NCBI RefSeq assembly: GCF_964222135.1
Contig: NZ_CAXQBR010000109.1
Location: 30,035-94,034, forward strand
DNA length: 64,000 nucleotides
From: Euzebya sp.
GTDB taxonomy: Bacteria > Actinomycetota > Nitriliruptoria > Euzebyales > Euzebyaceae
Direction: 5' to 3'
Position numbers and translations under genes: made by a program. The notes beneath the pieces were generated by a model. That model was given only the letters and a program-made list of their open reading frames with translations. It had not been told where the DNA came from and ran no database searches. Within the stretch, counting starts at the first letter, position 1; every line of letters starts with the position of its first letter. Positions 28,982-37,576 of the stretch are shown here, piece by piece.

Positions 28982-29392
28982 TCAGCGGCCGGGCCGCTCC
29001 CCCGTCGAGTACGGGTGGATCTTGAGGTCCATCCAGATCCAGAGGGTCTTCGACCGCGGGTAGAACCAGATCGCGACCACGGCGACCGCGACGATGAGGA
29101 TCCAGGTCAGCGCCGTCCACGGCACGTCCGGCCAGGTGACCGCGAGCCCGATCCCGAACCCCGCCACGAACGTCAGCAGCACCGCGACGGTGTTCATGAT
29201 GAGGGCGCCCACGTAGTAGCCCTCCTCACCCTGGTCGAAGTCGTAGCCGCAGCCGGGACAGGTCTCGACCAGCTCGCCGTAGCCCGACGTGATCGGCTTC
29301 TGGCCGCACAGCGGACAGCGCATCCGCAGCGCGCGGAGGAGCCGCGGGCGCTGCTGCATGCGGTGGTCGGCAGAGGGCTCCCCGGAGGTCAT
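28982..29392 (-). CDS. DUF983 family protein
   Basis: 136 aa. Two CxxC pairs form a zinc-ribbon-like module (RCPLCGQ, ETCPGCGYDF) followed by the conserved EGYYVGA motif and two membrane helices (LIMNTVAVLLTFVAGFGIGL, ALTWILIVAVAVVAIWF). DUF983 proteins often sit near cytochrome oxidase genes but have no settled function. ATG overlaps the acyl-CoA oxidase stop by 4 nt (ATGA); a second ATG eleven codons on is possible. Confidence 0.88.
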   Translation of the reverse strand: MTSGEPSADHRMQQRPRLLRALRMRCPLCGQKPITSGYGELVETCPGCGYDFDQGEEGYYVGALIMNTVAVLLTFVAGFGIGLAVTWPDVPWTALTWILIVAVAVVAIWFYPRSKTLWIWMDLKIHPYSTGERPGR

Positions 29393-31338
29393 GCGCCCGA
29401 TTGTGCCTGCCGTCGCAGTTCCTGCCGCCGGGCCTCGTCACCCAGCGCGATCGGTGCGGCGATCGCCTCCTCGGGGATCCCGAAGGCGTCGACCAGCCCC
29501 CGGGCGTGGGGCCGGACCTCGGCCAGCAGCTGCTCCACCTCGGCGGTGATGGCCTTCGACTGCTCCGGGCTGATGCGTCCGTGCTCGAGGAACCACGCGC
29601 GGTCCTCCTCGATGGTGGACAGCGCGTACAGGTCGTTGAGCAGCTCGAGCTGCGCCCGCGCGTCCGGGTCGGCGCAGCGGTCCACCGCAGCGGTCATCTG
29701 CTGCAGCACCAGGTTCTCGATGTGCACGCGCGCGGCGTACAGCACGTGGTTCTGCACGTCGTTGAACGCCCGGAAGGAATCCCCGTGGTCCTCCATGCCC
29801 GCCCGGATCCGCATCGCGGCGGTCTCGAGCGCGTGCTCCTCGCGGTAGGTGAACATCTCGACCTGCCACCCGCGGTCGCGCAGGCCGGGGTCGTCCTTCG
29901 CGCTCGGCATCACGCTGCGGAGGGACTGCACGAGCGACGCGCCGCGGAGGCGCTCGAGGAGGGTGTCGACGACCTGGTCGGCGGCGAAGCGGGCGGTGCC
30001 GAGCGTGTCGAGCTGGCTGAACTCCTCGCGGTAGCCGGTCAGGAGGCCCTTCGCGACGAGCTGGAGCAGGACGGTGTTGGCCCCCTCGAAGGTGGCGAAC
30101 ACGTCGGTGTCCGCGCGCAGGTCCGGCAGGCGGTTGACCGACAGGTACCCCGCGCCGCCGCAGGCCTCGCGGCAGGCCTGGATGGTCCGGACCGCGTGCC
30201 AGGTGGCGACGGCCTTCAACCCGGCCGCGACCGGTTCGACCTCACGTCGGGCGTCGGCGTCGTCGCCCGCGAAGGCCTTCACGAGCCGGTCGACCAGGTC
30301 CTCCTGGGCGAAGTGGAGGGCGTAGGTCTTGGCGAGCGCCGGCAGCAGGGCGGTCTGGTGGCTCTGGTAGTCGAGCAGCGCCTGCTCCCGCCCGTCGCCG
30401 TCGGCGTCGAACTGGCGGCGCACCTCGCCGTAGCGGATGGCGATGGCCAGGGCGACCTTCGTCGCGCTGATCGCCGCCCCGGCGATCGAGGTCCGGCCGG
30501 TGACGAGCGTGCCGAGCATCGTGAAGAAGCGGCGCGAGGGGTTCTCGATCGGCGAGGTGTAGCGGCCGTCGGCCTCGACGGCCCCGAAGCGGTCGAGCAG
30601 GTCCTCACGAGGGACGCGGACGTGATCGAAGGTGATCCGCCCGTTGTCGACGCCGTTGAGTCCGGCCTTCGGGCCGTCGTCGGCGAGCGTGACGCCGGGG
30701 CAGGGCCGCATGTCGTCATCGCGGATCGGGACGACGAGGGCGTGGACGCCGTGCTCGCCGTCCGGCGTGATCAGCTGGGCGAACACGACGGCGGCCCTGC
30801 CGTCGCGGCCGGCGTTGCCGATGTAGTCCTTCGCGGCGTCCTCGTCCGGGGTGTGGACGACGAAGGTCCCGTCGGCCGGGTCGTACGTCGCGGTCGTCCG
30901 CAGGCTCTGGACGTCCGAGCCGTGCCCCACCTCGGTCATGGCGAAGCAGCCGGGGAGGGTCAGGTCGGCCACGTCGGCGAGGTAGCGCTCGTGGTGCCGC
31001 TCGGTGCCGAGGTTGAGGATGGCCCCGCCGAAGAGGCCCCACTGCACCCCGGCCTTGATCAGCAGGCTGAGGGACCCGAACGCGAGGGTCTCGAACGCCG
31101 CGATGCCGGCACCGAGGTCGTCCTGACCGCCGACAGCCGTCGGGTAGCCGAGCGCCGGGGTGAGCTTGCGCTCCCCGAGGACCGCCATCTGCTCGGCGAC
31201 GCGGGCGCGGTGCTCGTCACGCGGCAGCCCGGTCGTCGGGGCGAACAGGGGGTCCTCGAGCAGCTGGCGCACCCGGGTGCGGACGTCGCCGTAGCGGCCG
31301 TCCAGGTGGTGGGCGAGGGCACGGGTGGTGGGGTCCAT
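29389..31338 (-). CDS. Acyl-CoA oxidase-like acyl-CoA dehydrogenase
   Basis: 649 aa, longer than ordinary acyl-CoA dehydrogenases (about 380-400) and matching the acyl-CoA oxidase type. FAD/substrate motifs: CFAMTEVGHGSDVQSL, the middle beta domain KDYIGNAGRDG, RYGEVRRQF, CREACGGAGYLSVNRLP, and the catalytic Glu in FEGANTVLLQ. It would introduce the trans-2 double bond in acyl-CoA, passing electrons to O2 or to an electron-transfer flavoprotein. AAGGA precedes the ATG. The neighbouring crotonase and MaoC enzymes could complete beta-oxidation. Confidence 0.9.
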   Translation of the reverse strand: MDPTTRALAHHLDGRYGDVRTRVRQLLEDPLFAPTTGLPRDEHRARVAEQMAVLGERKLTPALGYPTAVGGQDDLGAGIAAFETLAFGSLSLLIKAGVQWGLFGGAILNLGTERHHERYLADVADLTLPGCFAMTEVGHGSDVQSLRTTATYDPADGTFVVHTPDEDAAKDYIGNAGRDGRAAVVFAQLITPDGEHGVHALVVPIRDDDMRPCPGVTLADDGPKAGLNGVDNGRITFDHVRVPREDLLDRFGAVEADGRYTSPIENPSRRFFTMLGTLVTGRTSIAGAAISATKVALAIAIRYGEVRRQFDADGDGREQALLDYQSHQTALLPALAKTYALHFAQEDLVDRLVKAFAGDDADARREVEPVAAGLKAVATWHAVRTIQACREACGGAGYLSVNRLPDLRADTDVFATFEGANTVLLQLVAKGLLTGYREEFSQLDTLGTARFAADQVVDTLLERLRGASLVQSLRSVMPSAKDDPGLRDRGWQVEMFTYREEHALETAAMRIRAGMEDHGDSFRAFNDVQNHVLYAARVHIENLVLQQMTAAVDRCADPDARAQLELLNDLYALSTIEEDRAWFLEHGRISPEQSKAITAEVEQLLAEVRPHARGLVDAFGIPEEAIAAPIALGDEARRQELRRQAQSGA

Positions 31339-31364
31339 GTGGTGGTCCTTCCCGGCTGACGGGG

Positions 31365-34115
31365 TCAGTGCTTCTCCGCCTCGGCCCACGACGGGCCAGT
31401 GGCGGTGTCGACCTCGAGCGGCACGGCCAGCTCGATCACCCCCGCCATGGCATCGACGAGCAGCTGGCGCAGCTGCTCGGCCTCGTCCGCCACCGTCTCG
31501 CAGACCAGCTCGTCGTGGACCTGGAGCAGCAGCTGGGACCGCAGGCCCGCGTCGCGCATGGCCGCCCGCACGTCGTTCATCGCGATCTTCATGATGTCCG
31601 CGGCGGTGCCCTGGATGGGGGCGTTGAGCGCCATCCGCTCGGCCATCTGCCGCCGTTGCCGGTTGTCGCTCATCAGGTCGGGCAGGTAGCGCCGCCGGCC
31701 GGTGAGGGTCTCGGTGTACCCGGTGCGACGCGCATCCTCCACCCCGCCGTAGAGGTAGTCGCGCACACCGGGGAAGCGCTCGAAGTACGCGTCCATCAGC
31801 TCCTGGGCCTCCTCCCGCGGGATGGTGAGCTGCTGGGCCAGCCCGTAGGCGCTGAGCCCGTACGCCAACCCGTAGGTCATCCCCTTGATCTTCGAGCGGA
31901 GGGTGTTGTCGACCGCGTCGGTGCTGATCCCGAAGACCATCGCCGCGGTGGTGGCGTGGATGTCCTCGCCGGAGGCGAACGCCGCGAGCAGGCCCTCGTC
32001 GCCGGAGAGGTGGGCCATCACCCGCAGCTCGATCTGGGAGTAGTCGGCGACCAGCAGGGCGTCGAAGCCGTCGCCGGGCACGAACGCGCGACGGATCTGA
32101 CGTCCCAGCTCGGTCCGGATCGGGATGTTCTGCAGGTTCGGGTTCTGGCTGGACAGCCGGCCGGTGACCGCGACCGTCTGGTTGAACTCGGCGTGGACCC
32201 GCTGGCGGCGTCGGCCGCCGACCAGCGCGAGCAGCGGGTCGATGTAGGTGCCCTTGAGCTTCGAGTACTCCCGGTAGGCCAGGATCGCGGGGATGACCGG
32301 GTGCTCGTCGGTGATCTTGCCGAGCTCCGCGGCGTCGGTCGACCAGCCGGTCTTGATCCGCTTGGTCTTCTTCAGCTCGAGGTGCTCGAAGAGCAGCTGC
32401 TGCAGCTTCTTCGGCGAGTCGAGGAAGGCGAGGTCGACGAACTCGTCGAGGTCGCGCGGATCGGCGAGCAGCGCCGCCCGTGCGGTGTCCTGCGCCGAGT
32501 CGATCTGCTCGGCGAGCTGCGTGCCCAGCTCGTGGAGCACCTCGCCGTCCACGGTGATCCCGACGCGCTCGAGCTCTGCCAGCCCGGCGATGAGGGGGAC
32601 CTCGATGGAGCGGAGCAGCTCGGCCTGGCCGCGCTGGGTGACCTCGGCGTCGAGGACCTCCGCCAGCTCGAACAGCGCCTGGGCCGACAGCGCCCGGCCG
32701 CGCCACTCGCCGCCGTCGTCGGCGTCGCCGACGAGCAGCCCGAGCTGGGCGGGACCGTCGGTGTCGGCGGCGGCGAGCTCGTCCTCGGTGGTGAGGGTCT
32801 TGTTCAGGTAGGCCAGGCTGAGCTGGTCGAGGTCGTAGGACCGGTCCTGGGGCTGGAGGATGTAGGCCCACAGCTCGGTGTCGATCGTGGGGGGCGCGAC
32901 CTCACCCAGCTCGGCGCCGCGCGCGAAGTGGTGCAGCCGCTTGCCGTCGTGCACCCACAGCTGCAGGCCGGCGGCGCCGGTCACCACGTCGGCCAGCGCG
33001 GCGTGGTCGGCGTCGTGGAGGGTCGCCATCGACGCGGCGATCGGGTTCGCCCCGGCGGCGGCGAGGGCCACGGCGACCGGCTCGAGGTCGGGCAGCCGAC
33101 CGGTGGCGAGGGGGACGACCGCCACGGGCTGGCCCGCCGGCACCCGGGCGATCCAGGCTGCGAGGTCGCCGGCGTCGGCGCGCTCGGGCTCGGTGTCGAA
33201 GCCCGATGCCGCCTGGGTCGCCTGGGCTCCGAGGACCGTCTCGTTCAGCCGGTCCCACAGCGAGCGGAACTCGAGGGTGGCGAACAGCTCGCGCACGCGA
33301 TCGGCGTCGAGGTCCCCCATCCGCAGGTCCTCGATCGGACGGGGCAGCGGCAGGTCGCGGTGGACGGTGGTCACGGTCCGGCTGGCGTACACCGCGTCGC
33401 GGTGCTCGGCGAGCATGGCGGGGACCTTCTTGCCGCGCAGCGCGTCGAGGTTCGCGTAGATGCCGTCGAGGTCGCCCCACTCGACCAGCAGCTTCGCGGC
33501 GGTCTTGTCACCCACCCCCGGCACGCCGGGGATGTTGTCGCTGGGGTCACCGCGGAGGGCGGCCAGCATCGGGTAGGAGGCCGGCGGCACGCCGTAGCGC
33601 TCCTCCACCGCCGCGGCGTCCATCACGACGGTGTCGCTGATGCCCCGCCGGGTGTACAGCACCTTGACGTGCGGGTCCACGAGCTGGAACAGGTCCCGGT
33701 CGCCGGTCACGACGAGGACGTCCCAGCCCTCCGCCTTCGCCACCTCGGCGTAGCTGGCGATCAGGTCGTCGGCCTCCTGCCCCTCGAGGTCGACGCGCGG
33801 GATCGACATGGCGGCCAGCACCTCGTCGATCAGCGGCAGCTGGCTCTTGAACTCGTCCGGCGACGTGGTGCGGTTGGCCTTGTAGTCGGGCAGCAGCTCG
33901 GTGCGGGCAGCCGGCCGCCCCCGGTCGAACACCGCCGCGATCCCGTCGGGCGGGTGCTCGTCGAGCAGCTTGATGACCATCGACGTGAAACCGAACGCCG
34001 CGTTCGTGACCTGCCCGGTGGTCGTCCGCAGGTCGTCGGGCAGCGCGAAGAACGCCCGGTAGGCGAGGCTGTAGCCGTCCAGGAGCGCGAGCGTGGGGCG
34101 GGTCTCGTCGGGCAT
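31365..34115 (-). CDS. polA: DNA polymerase I
   Basis: 916 aa. N-terminal 5'-3' exonuclease (DGYSLAYRAFFAL, FDRGRPAARTEL, GQEADDLIASYA, TGDRDLFQL, GDPSDNIPGVPGVG), a middle 3'-5' exonuclease fold in which the DxE metal residues are absent (PVAVVPLATGR), and the polymerase with motif A ADYSQIELR, motif B RSKIKGMTYGLAYGL and motif C QVHDELVCE. Lack of proofreading residues is usual in actinobacterial PolA. ATG at 34115 lies 7 nt after TAGGAT, so leaderless. Confidence 0.97.
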   Translation of the reverse strand: MPDETRPTLALLDGYSLAYRAFFALPDDLRTTTGQVTNAAFGFTSMVIKLLDEHPPDGIAAVFDRGRPAARTELLPDYKANRTTSPDEFKSQLPLIDEVLAAMSIPRVDLEGQEADDLIASYAEVAKAEGWDVLVVTGDRDLFQLVDPHVKVLYTRRGISDTVVMDAAAVEERYGVPPASYPMLAALRGDPSDNIPGVPGVGDKTAAKLLVEWGDLDGIYANLDALRGKKVPAMLAEHRDAVYASRTVTTVHRDLPLPRPIEDLRMGDLDADRVRELFATLEFRSLWDRLNETVLGAQATQAASGFDTEPERADAGDLAAWIARVPAGQPVAVVPLATGRLPDLEPVAVALAAAGANPIAASMATLHDADHAALADVVTGAAGLQLWVHDGKRLHHFARGAELGEVAPPTIDTELWAYILQPQDRSYDLDQLSLAYLNKTLTTEDELAAADTDGPAQLGLLVGDADDGGEWRGRALSAQALFELAEVLDAEVTQRGQAELLRSIEVPLIAGLAELERVGITVDGEVLHELGTQLAEQIDSAQDTARAALLADPRDLDEFVDLAFLDSPKKLQQLLFEHLELKKTKRIKTGWSTDAAELGKITDEHPVIPAILAYREYSKLKGTYIDPLLALVGGRRRQRVHAEFNQTVAVTGRLSSQNPNLQNIPIRTELGRQIRRAFVPGDGFDALLVADYSQIELRVMAHLSGDEGLLAAFASGEDIHATTAAMVFGISTDAVDNTLRSKIKGMTYGLAYGLSAYGLAQQLTIPREEAQELMDAYFERFPGVRDYLYGGVEDARRTGYTETLTGRRRYLPDLMSDNRQRRQMAERMALNAPIQGTAADIMKIAMNDVRAAMRDAGLRSQLLLQVHDELVCETVADEAEQLRQLLVDAMAGVIELAVPLEVDTATGPSWAEAEKH

Positions 34116-34122
34116 CGGCGCG

Positions 34123-34128
34123 ATCCTA
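34123..34128 (-). promoter_or_regulatory. -10 element for leaderless polA
   Basis: TAGGAT on the minus strand, 7 nt before the polA ATG. Confidence 0.5.
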
Positions 34129-34189
34129 TGCGGTCGCTGCGACAGCCCCTCCACCCCGACCGACTCGGGCGAGGCCGTCGCGGAAGGTG

Positions 34190-34219
34190 GCGACAGCCGT
34201 CTTACCCGCGTAGTAGGTT
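34190..34219 (+). promoter_or_regulatory. Promoter of the solute-binding lipoprotein gene
   Basis: GCGACA (34190-34195), 18-nt spacer, TAGGTT (34214-34219), giving a leader of about 35 nt that carries AGGAGGAG. Confidence 0.4.
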
Positions 34220-34259
34220 GATGCGCCCCCGAACCGAACCTCCAGGAGGAGTCTGAGGG

Positions 34260-35645
34260 ATGACGACCAAGCTCAAGTGGGTGCGCCTCGTGGCGCTGAT
34301 GGCGCTGCTCGCCATCGTCGCGGCGGCGTGCGCCGCCGACGACGGCGACGGCGACGAGGAGACCGAGGCGGCGGGCGCCGAGGAGACCGAGGCGCCGGCC
34401 GAGGAGACCGAAGCCGAGGAGACGGCCCCCACCGAGGAGGAGGCCACCGAGGAGGCGACCGCCGAGGACACCGAGGAGGCCGCGGCCTCCGGTGACGGCG
34501 AGGCGCTCCAGCTGGCCTACGTGCTGCCCGAGACCGGGCAGCTGGCCTTCCTCGGACCGCCGATCATCGCCGGGTTCGAGCTGGCGGTGGAGGACATCAA
34601 CGCCGCCGGCGGCACCAACGGCGTGCCCGTCAAGTCCGACGGCGGTGACGAGGGCGACGGCGACGGCACGATCGCGAACCAGACGGTCGACCGGCTGCTG
34701 GCCGACGGCGTCGACGTGATCATGGGCGCGGCCTCGTCCGGCATCTCGCTGACCATCATCGACAAGGTGACCGGTGCGGGCGTCGTCCAGTGCTCGCCGT
34801 CGAACACCTCGCCGACCTTCACCAACTACGAGGACAACGGCCTGTACTTCCGCGCCGCCCCGACCGACGCCCTGCAGGGCCCGGTGCTGGCGGAGCAGAT
34901 CGTCGCCGCCGGCGGCACCAACGTGGCCGTCCTCGCCCGCGCCGACGACTACGGCCAGGGCCTGCTCGACTCGACCGAGGCCGCGTTGACCGAGGCCGGC
35001 GCCTCCGTCGCCGTCGCCACCACCTACGACCCGATGGCCCAGAGCTTCGACGCCGAGGTCCAGCAGGTCGTGGACTCCGGCGCCGACGCGGTCGCCCTCA
35101 TCTCCTTCGACGAGGGTGCGCGCATCCTGCAGACCATGATCGAGCGTGGTGTCGGCCCGGCCGACGTCATCGTCTTCGGCGCGGACGGCACGGCGTCCAA
35201 CGACTTCCCCGAGGAGGTCGACCCGAACAACCCGGGGATCCTCCAGGGGATGCGGACCACCTCCCCCGCACCGGCCACCAACGAGGACTTCATCTCGACG
35301 CTGACCGAGTTCGCGCCGGACATCGCCGACACCCTGTTCGCGGCTGAGGGCTACGACTGCACCGTCGCCGCGGCGCTGGCCGCCGTGGCCGGTGGGGCGA
35401 ACGACGCCCAGACCGTCGCCGACAACATGGTCGCCGTGACCACCGAGGGCACCAAGTGCACCGCCTACGCGGAGTGCCTGGAGCTGCTCGAGGGCGGCGA
35501 GGACATCGACTACGACGGCGTCTCCGGCCCGCTCGACTTCACCGACGCCGGTGAGCCGTCGCAGGGCAGCTACGCCGTGGGCGAGTTCAACGCCGAGGGC
35601 GATCTCGACACGATCGAGACCATCACCTCGACGCTGGACGGCTAG
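34260..35645 (+). CDS. Solute-binding lipoprotein, LivK/Peripla_BP_6 type
   Basis: 461 aa. Signal peptide with lipobox IVAAAC, then a very acidic Glu/Thr/Ala linker of about 55 residues, then a type I periplasmic-binding fold (LQLAYVLPETGQLAFLGPP, FELAVEDINAAGG, VIMGAASSGISLTI, FRAAPTDALQGPVLAEQI). Such proteins bind branched-chain amino acids, amides or similar small ligands for an ABC importer. No permease or ATPase gene is adjacent, so the partner must lie elsewhere. AGGAGGAG 9 nt before ATG and a good terminator suggest a strongly expressed single-gene unit. Confidence 0.88.
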   Translation: MTTKLKWVRLVALMALLAIVAAACAADDGDGDEETEAAGAEETEAPAEETEAEETAPTEEEATEEATAEDTEEAAASGDGEALQLAYVLPETGQLAFLGPPIIAGFELAVEDINAAGGTNGVPVKSDGGDEGDGDGTIANQTVDRLLADGVDVIMGAASSGISLTIIDKVTGAGVVQCSPSNTSPTFTNYEDNGLYFRAAPTDALQGPVLAEQIVAAGGTNVAVLARADDYGQGLLDSTEAALTEAGASVAVATTYDPMAQSFDAEVQQVVDSGADAVALISFDEGARILQTMIERGVGPADVIVFGADGTASNDFPEEVDPNNPGILQGMRTTSPAPATNEDFISTLTEFAPDIADTLFAAEGYDCTVAAALAAVAGGANDAQTVADNMVAVTTEGTKCTAYAECLELLEGGEDIDYDGVSGPLDFTDAGEPSQGSYAVGEFNAEGDLDTIETITSTLDG

Positions 35646-35663
35646 TCAGCCCAGCACCCCCGC

Positions 35664-35699
35664 ACGAGGGCTTCGGACCACACGGTCCGGGGCCCTCGT
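35664..35699 (+). terminator. Terminator of the solute-binding protein gene
   Basis: ACGAGGGC and GCCCTCGT form the outer stem, GGACC and GGTCC the inner stem with ACAC loop, 18 nt after the stop. It also lies just beyond the convergent MaoC gene stop and may serve both. Confidence 0.65.
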
Positions 35700-35705
35700 C
35701 GCGTG

Positions 35706-36521
35706 TCAGCCTCCTGTGGGTCGGCTGACGCCGCCCCACCCGGTTCGAGAACGGAGGGTCAGGAGCGCCTGCTTGAGGACCGTGCGGTCGGCGACGCGGC
35801 TCTCGACGACGATCCCCTCGTCGGTCCGCCAGGCCGCGTGGGTCAGCGCGTCACCGGGCAGCACGACCCCGCTGAAGCGGGCCCCGAAGCCCGCGACCGC
35901 CGCTGCGTCGCCGTCGAGCAGCTGGTCGACGACGGCCTTCGCGGCCATCCCGAAGGTGCACATGCCGTGCAGGATCGGGCGCTCGAACCCCCCCGCCGCG
36001 GCGAACTCCGGGTCGACGTGGAGGGGGTTCGCGTCGCCGCACAGCCGGTACAGCAGGGCCTGCTGCTCGAGCGTCGGGCGGGTGATCTCCACGTCCGCGG
36101 GTCGCTTTGGGGCGCGGATCCGCGCCGGTGTGGGGCCGGGGTCCCCGCCGAACCCGCCCTCGCCCCGGATGTAGGCGGTCATCGTGTTCGTGGCGACGAC
36201 CGCGCCGTCGACGGCGGTGGTCGTCTCGAACACCACCGCGGCGGCCTGGCGCTTGTCGTGCACCGCGACCGGTCGGCACGACGACGTCGAGGTCGCCGCG
36301 GTCGGCAACGGCGAGTGCAGGTCGAGGCGGTGCTCGCCGTGGACCAGCATGCGCAGGTCGACGTCGAGCCCCGGCAGCGCGGCGTAGTGGTGGATCGGCA
36401 TGAACCCGATCACCGTCCCGAAGGTCGGCAGGGTCACGAGGTCCCGCTCGTAGGTCCACCGCAGCTCTCCGGGGTCGGTGGCCGGCACGCCGGCGCCGAT
36501 GCCGAGGTGGTAGAGGATCAC
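35706..36521 (-). CDS. Two-hotdog MaoC-type enoyl-CoA hydratase
   Basis: At least 271 aa with two hotdog domains: an N-terminal non-catalytic one beginning ILYHLGIGAG, and a C-terminal one with the hydratase 2 motif (LYRLCGDANPLHVDPEFAAAGGF, then PILHGMCTFG) carrying Asp and His. Belongs to the (R)-specific hydratase group like mycobacterial HtdY, acting on 2-enoyl-CoA. The GTG at 36521 cuts off the usual first 24 residues; the frame stays open upstream to 36593, where the family-like sequence PIDIDALLAAD begins after AGG instead of ATG, with GGGAG nine nt before it. The true start is unresolved. Confidence 0.85.
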   Translation of the reverse strand: MILYHLGIGAGVPATDPGELRWTYERDLVTLPTFGTVIGFMPIHHYAALPGLDVDLRMLVHGEHRLDLHSPLPTAATSTSSCRPVAVHDKRQAAAVVFETTTAVDGAVVATNTMTAYIRGEGGFGGDPGPTPARIRAPKRPADVEITRPTLEQQALLYRLCGDANPLHVDPEFAAAGGFERPILHGMCTFGMAAKAVVDQLLDGDAAAVAGFGARFSGVVLPGDALTHAAWRTDEGIVVESRVADRTVLKQALLTLRSRTGWGGVSRPTGG

Positions 36522-36636
36522 GTCCTCAGCCGTCCAGGACGAGTCCCAGGTGATGGGGTCCGCGGCGAGCAGGGCGTCGATGTCGATCGGCCTGCCCGTG
36601 GTCTCCCAGCCCCGGACGCGCCCCCGGACATGACGA

Positions 36637-36663
36637 CGCCCCGGCCTCCTGTCGGCCGGGGCG
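36637..36663 (-). terminator. Terminator of sodN
   Basis: CGCCCCGGCC and GGCCGGGGCG make a perfect 10-bp stem with loop TCCTGTC, starting 17 nt past the sodN stop. Confidence 0.65.
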
Positions 36664-36680
36664 CGTGGGGGTGCGGCTGG

Positions 36681-37094
36681 TCAGCTCTGCTTGGTCTTCT
36701 GGAAGATCTCGTCGATCTCGTCGATCATGCTGAGCAGCTTCTCGCCGGCGGCGGGGTCCATGGTCTTCTTCGCGTCGCCGGCCTGCTTGATGGCCCGCCA
36801 GAACAGGTCGTGGAGGTGGGGGAACTCCTCGACGTGCGGGGGCTTGAAGTAGTCGGTCCAGAGGACGGACAGGTGGTGCTTGACGAGCTCCGCCCGCTCC
36901 TCCTTGATGAGGATCGCCCGGTCGCGGAACACCGGGTCGTCGGAGTCCTGGTACTTCTGGGCGATCTTGTGCACCGACTCGGCCTCGATGCGGGCCTGCG
37001 CCGGGTCGTAGACCCCGCACATCAGGTCGCAGTGGGCGAGGGCGGTGTCGGCGGTGGTGAAGCGCTCGGTCAGGGTGAGCAGTCGTCGGAGCAT
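36681..37094 (-). CDS. sodN: Nickel superoxide dismutase
   Basis: 137 aa proenzyme. A 20-residue propeptide ends in ALA, after which the mature protein (117 aa) begins HCDLMCGVYDPAQARIEAES. The nickel hook uses the N-terminal His21 amine and side chain and Cys22 and Cys26. It dismutates superoxide in the cytosol. Position 5 of the hook, Pro in known enzymes (HCDLPCGVY), is Met here. GAGGAG before ATG; TAGAGT about 46 nt further upstream may be the -10. Divergent from the SodX peptidase that is expected to remove the propeptide. Confidence 0.95.
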   Translation of the reverse strand: MLRRLLTLTERFTTADTALAHCDLMCGVYDPAQARIEAESVHKIAQKYQDSDDPVFRDRAILIKEERAELVKHHLSVLWTDYFKPPHVEEFPHLHDLFWRAIKQAGDAKKTMDPAAGEKLLSMIDEIDEIFQKTKQS

Positions 37095-37185
37095 GGGGTT
37101 CTCCTCGTGGTGGTGCGTGCAGTTCGCAGGGCTCAGACTCTAGCCACAGACCAGGGCAGCTAACCATCCGGAGGATCCACTCGAC

Positions 37186-37566
37186 GTGCGCAGCACCGGT
37201 GTGGCGGGGACGGTCGTGGCTGCTCTGGCGGTCGCGACGGCCGTGGCGCTCGTCCGCACCCCGCGCGTCGCGGTGGAGGGGCCCAGCATGCTGCCGACGC
37301 TGCGCCCCCACGACCGGCTGGCCGTCCTGCCGCTCCCCCCGGTGGAGGGGCGCCTGGTCGTCCTGCGCGATCCCCGCGAGCCGTCGCGGACCATCGTGAA
37401 GCGGGTGGTCGCGGTGGCGGGCGGAGCGGTCGAGGTGGCCGGTGACAACCCGGATGCGAGCACCGACTCGCGGCACTTCGGTCCCGTGCCGGCCGGGCTG
37501 GTGCGCGGACGCCCGGTGTACCGCTACCACCCGCCGGCGACGGCCGGGTGGCTGTGGCGTGCGTGA
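37186..37566 (+). CDS. sodX: SodX-like S26 signal peptidase for NiSOD maturation
   Basis: 126 aa. One N-terminal helix (AGTVVAALAVATAVALV), then the S26 catalytic dyad: Ser34 in VEGPSMLPTL and Lys72 in TIVKRVVAVAGG, and the closing motif GDNPDASTDSRHFGPVP. SodX cleaves the SodN propeptide to free His1. GTG start with GGAGG 11 nt upstream; a second GTG five codons later is possible. Divergent pairing with sodN is standard. Confidence 0.92.
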   Translation: MRSTGVAGTVVAALAVATAVALVRTPRVAVEGPSMLPTLRPHDRLAVLPLPPVEGRLVVLRDPREPSRTIVKRVVAVAGGAVEVAGDNPDASTDSRHFGPVPAGLVRGRPVYRYHPPATAGWLWRA

Positions 37567-37576
37567 GGGCGGCGCT

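Noticed and set aside
31365..34115. PolA lacking proofreading residues as a novelty
   Set aside because: A degenerate 3'-5' exonuclease domain is normal in actinobacterial and some other DNA polymerase I enzymes.
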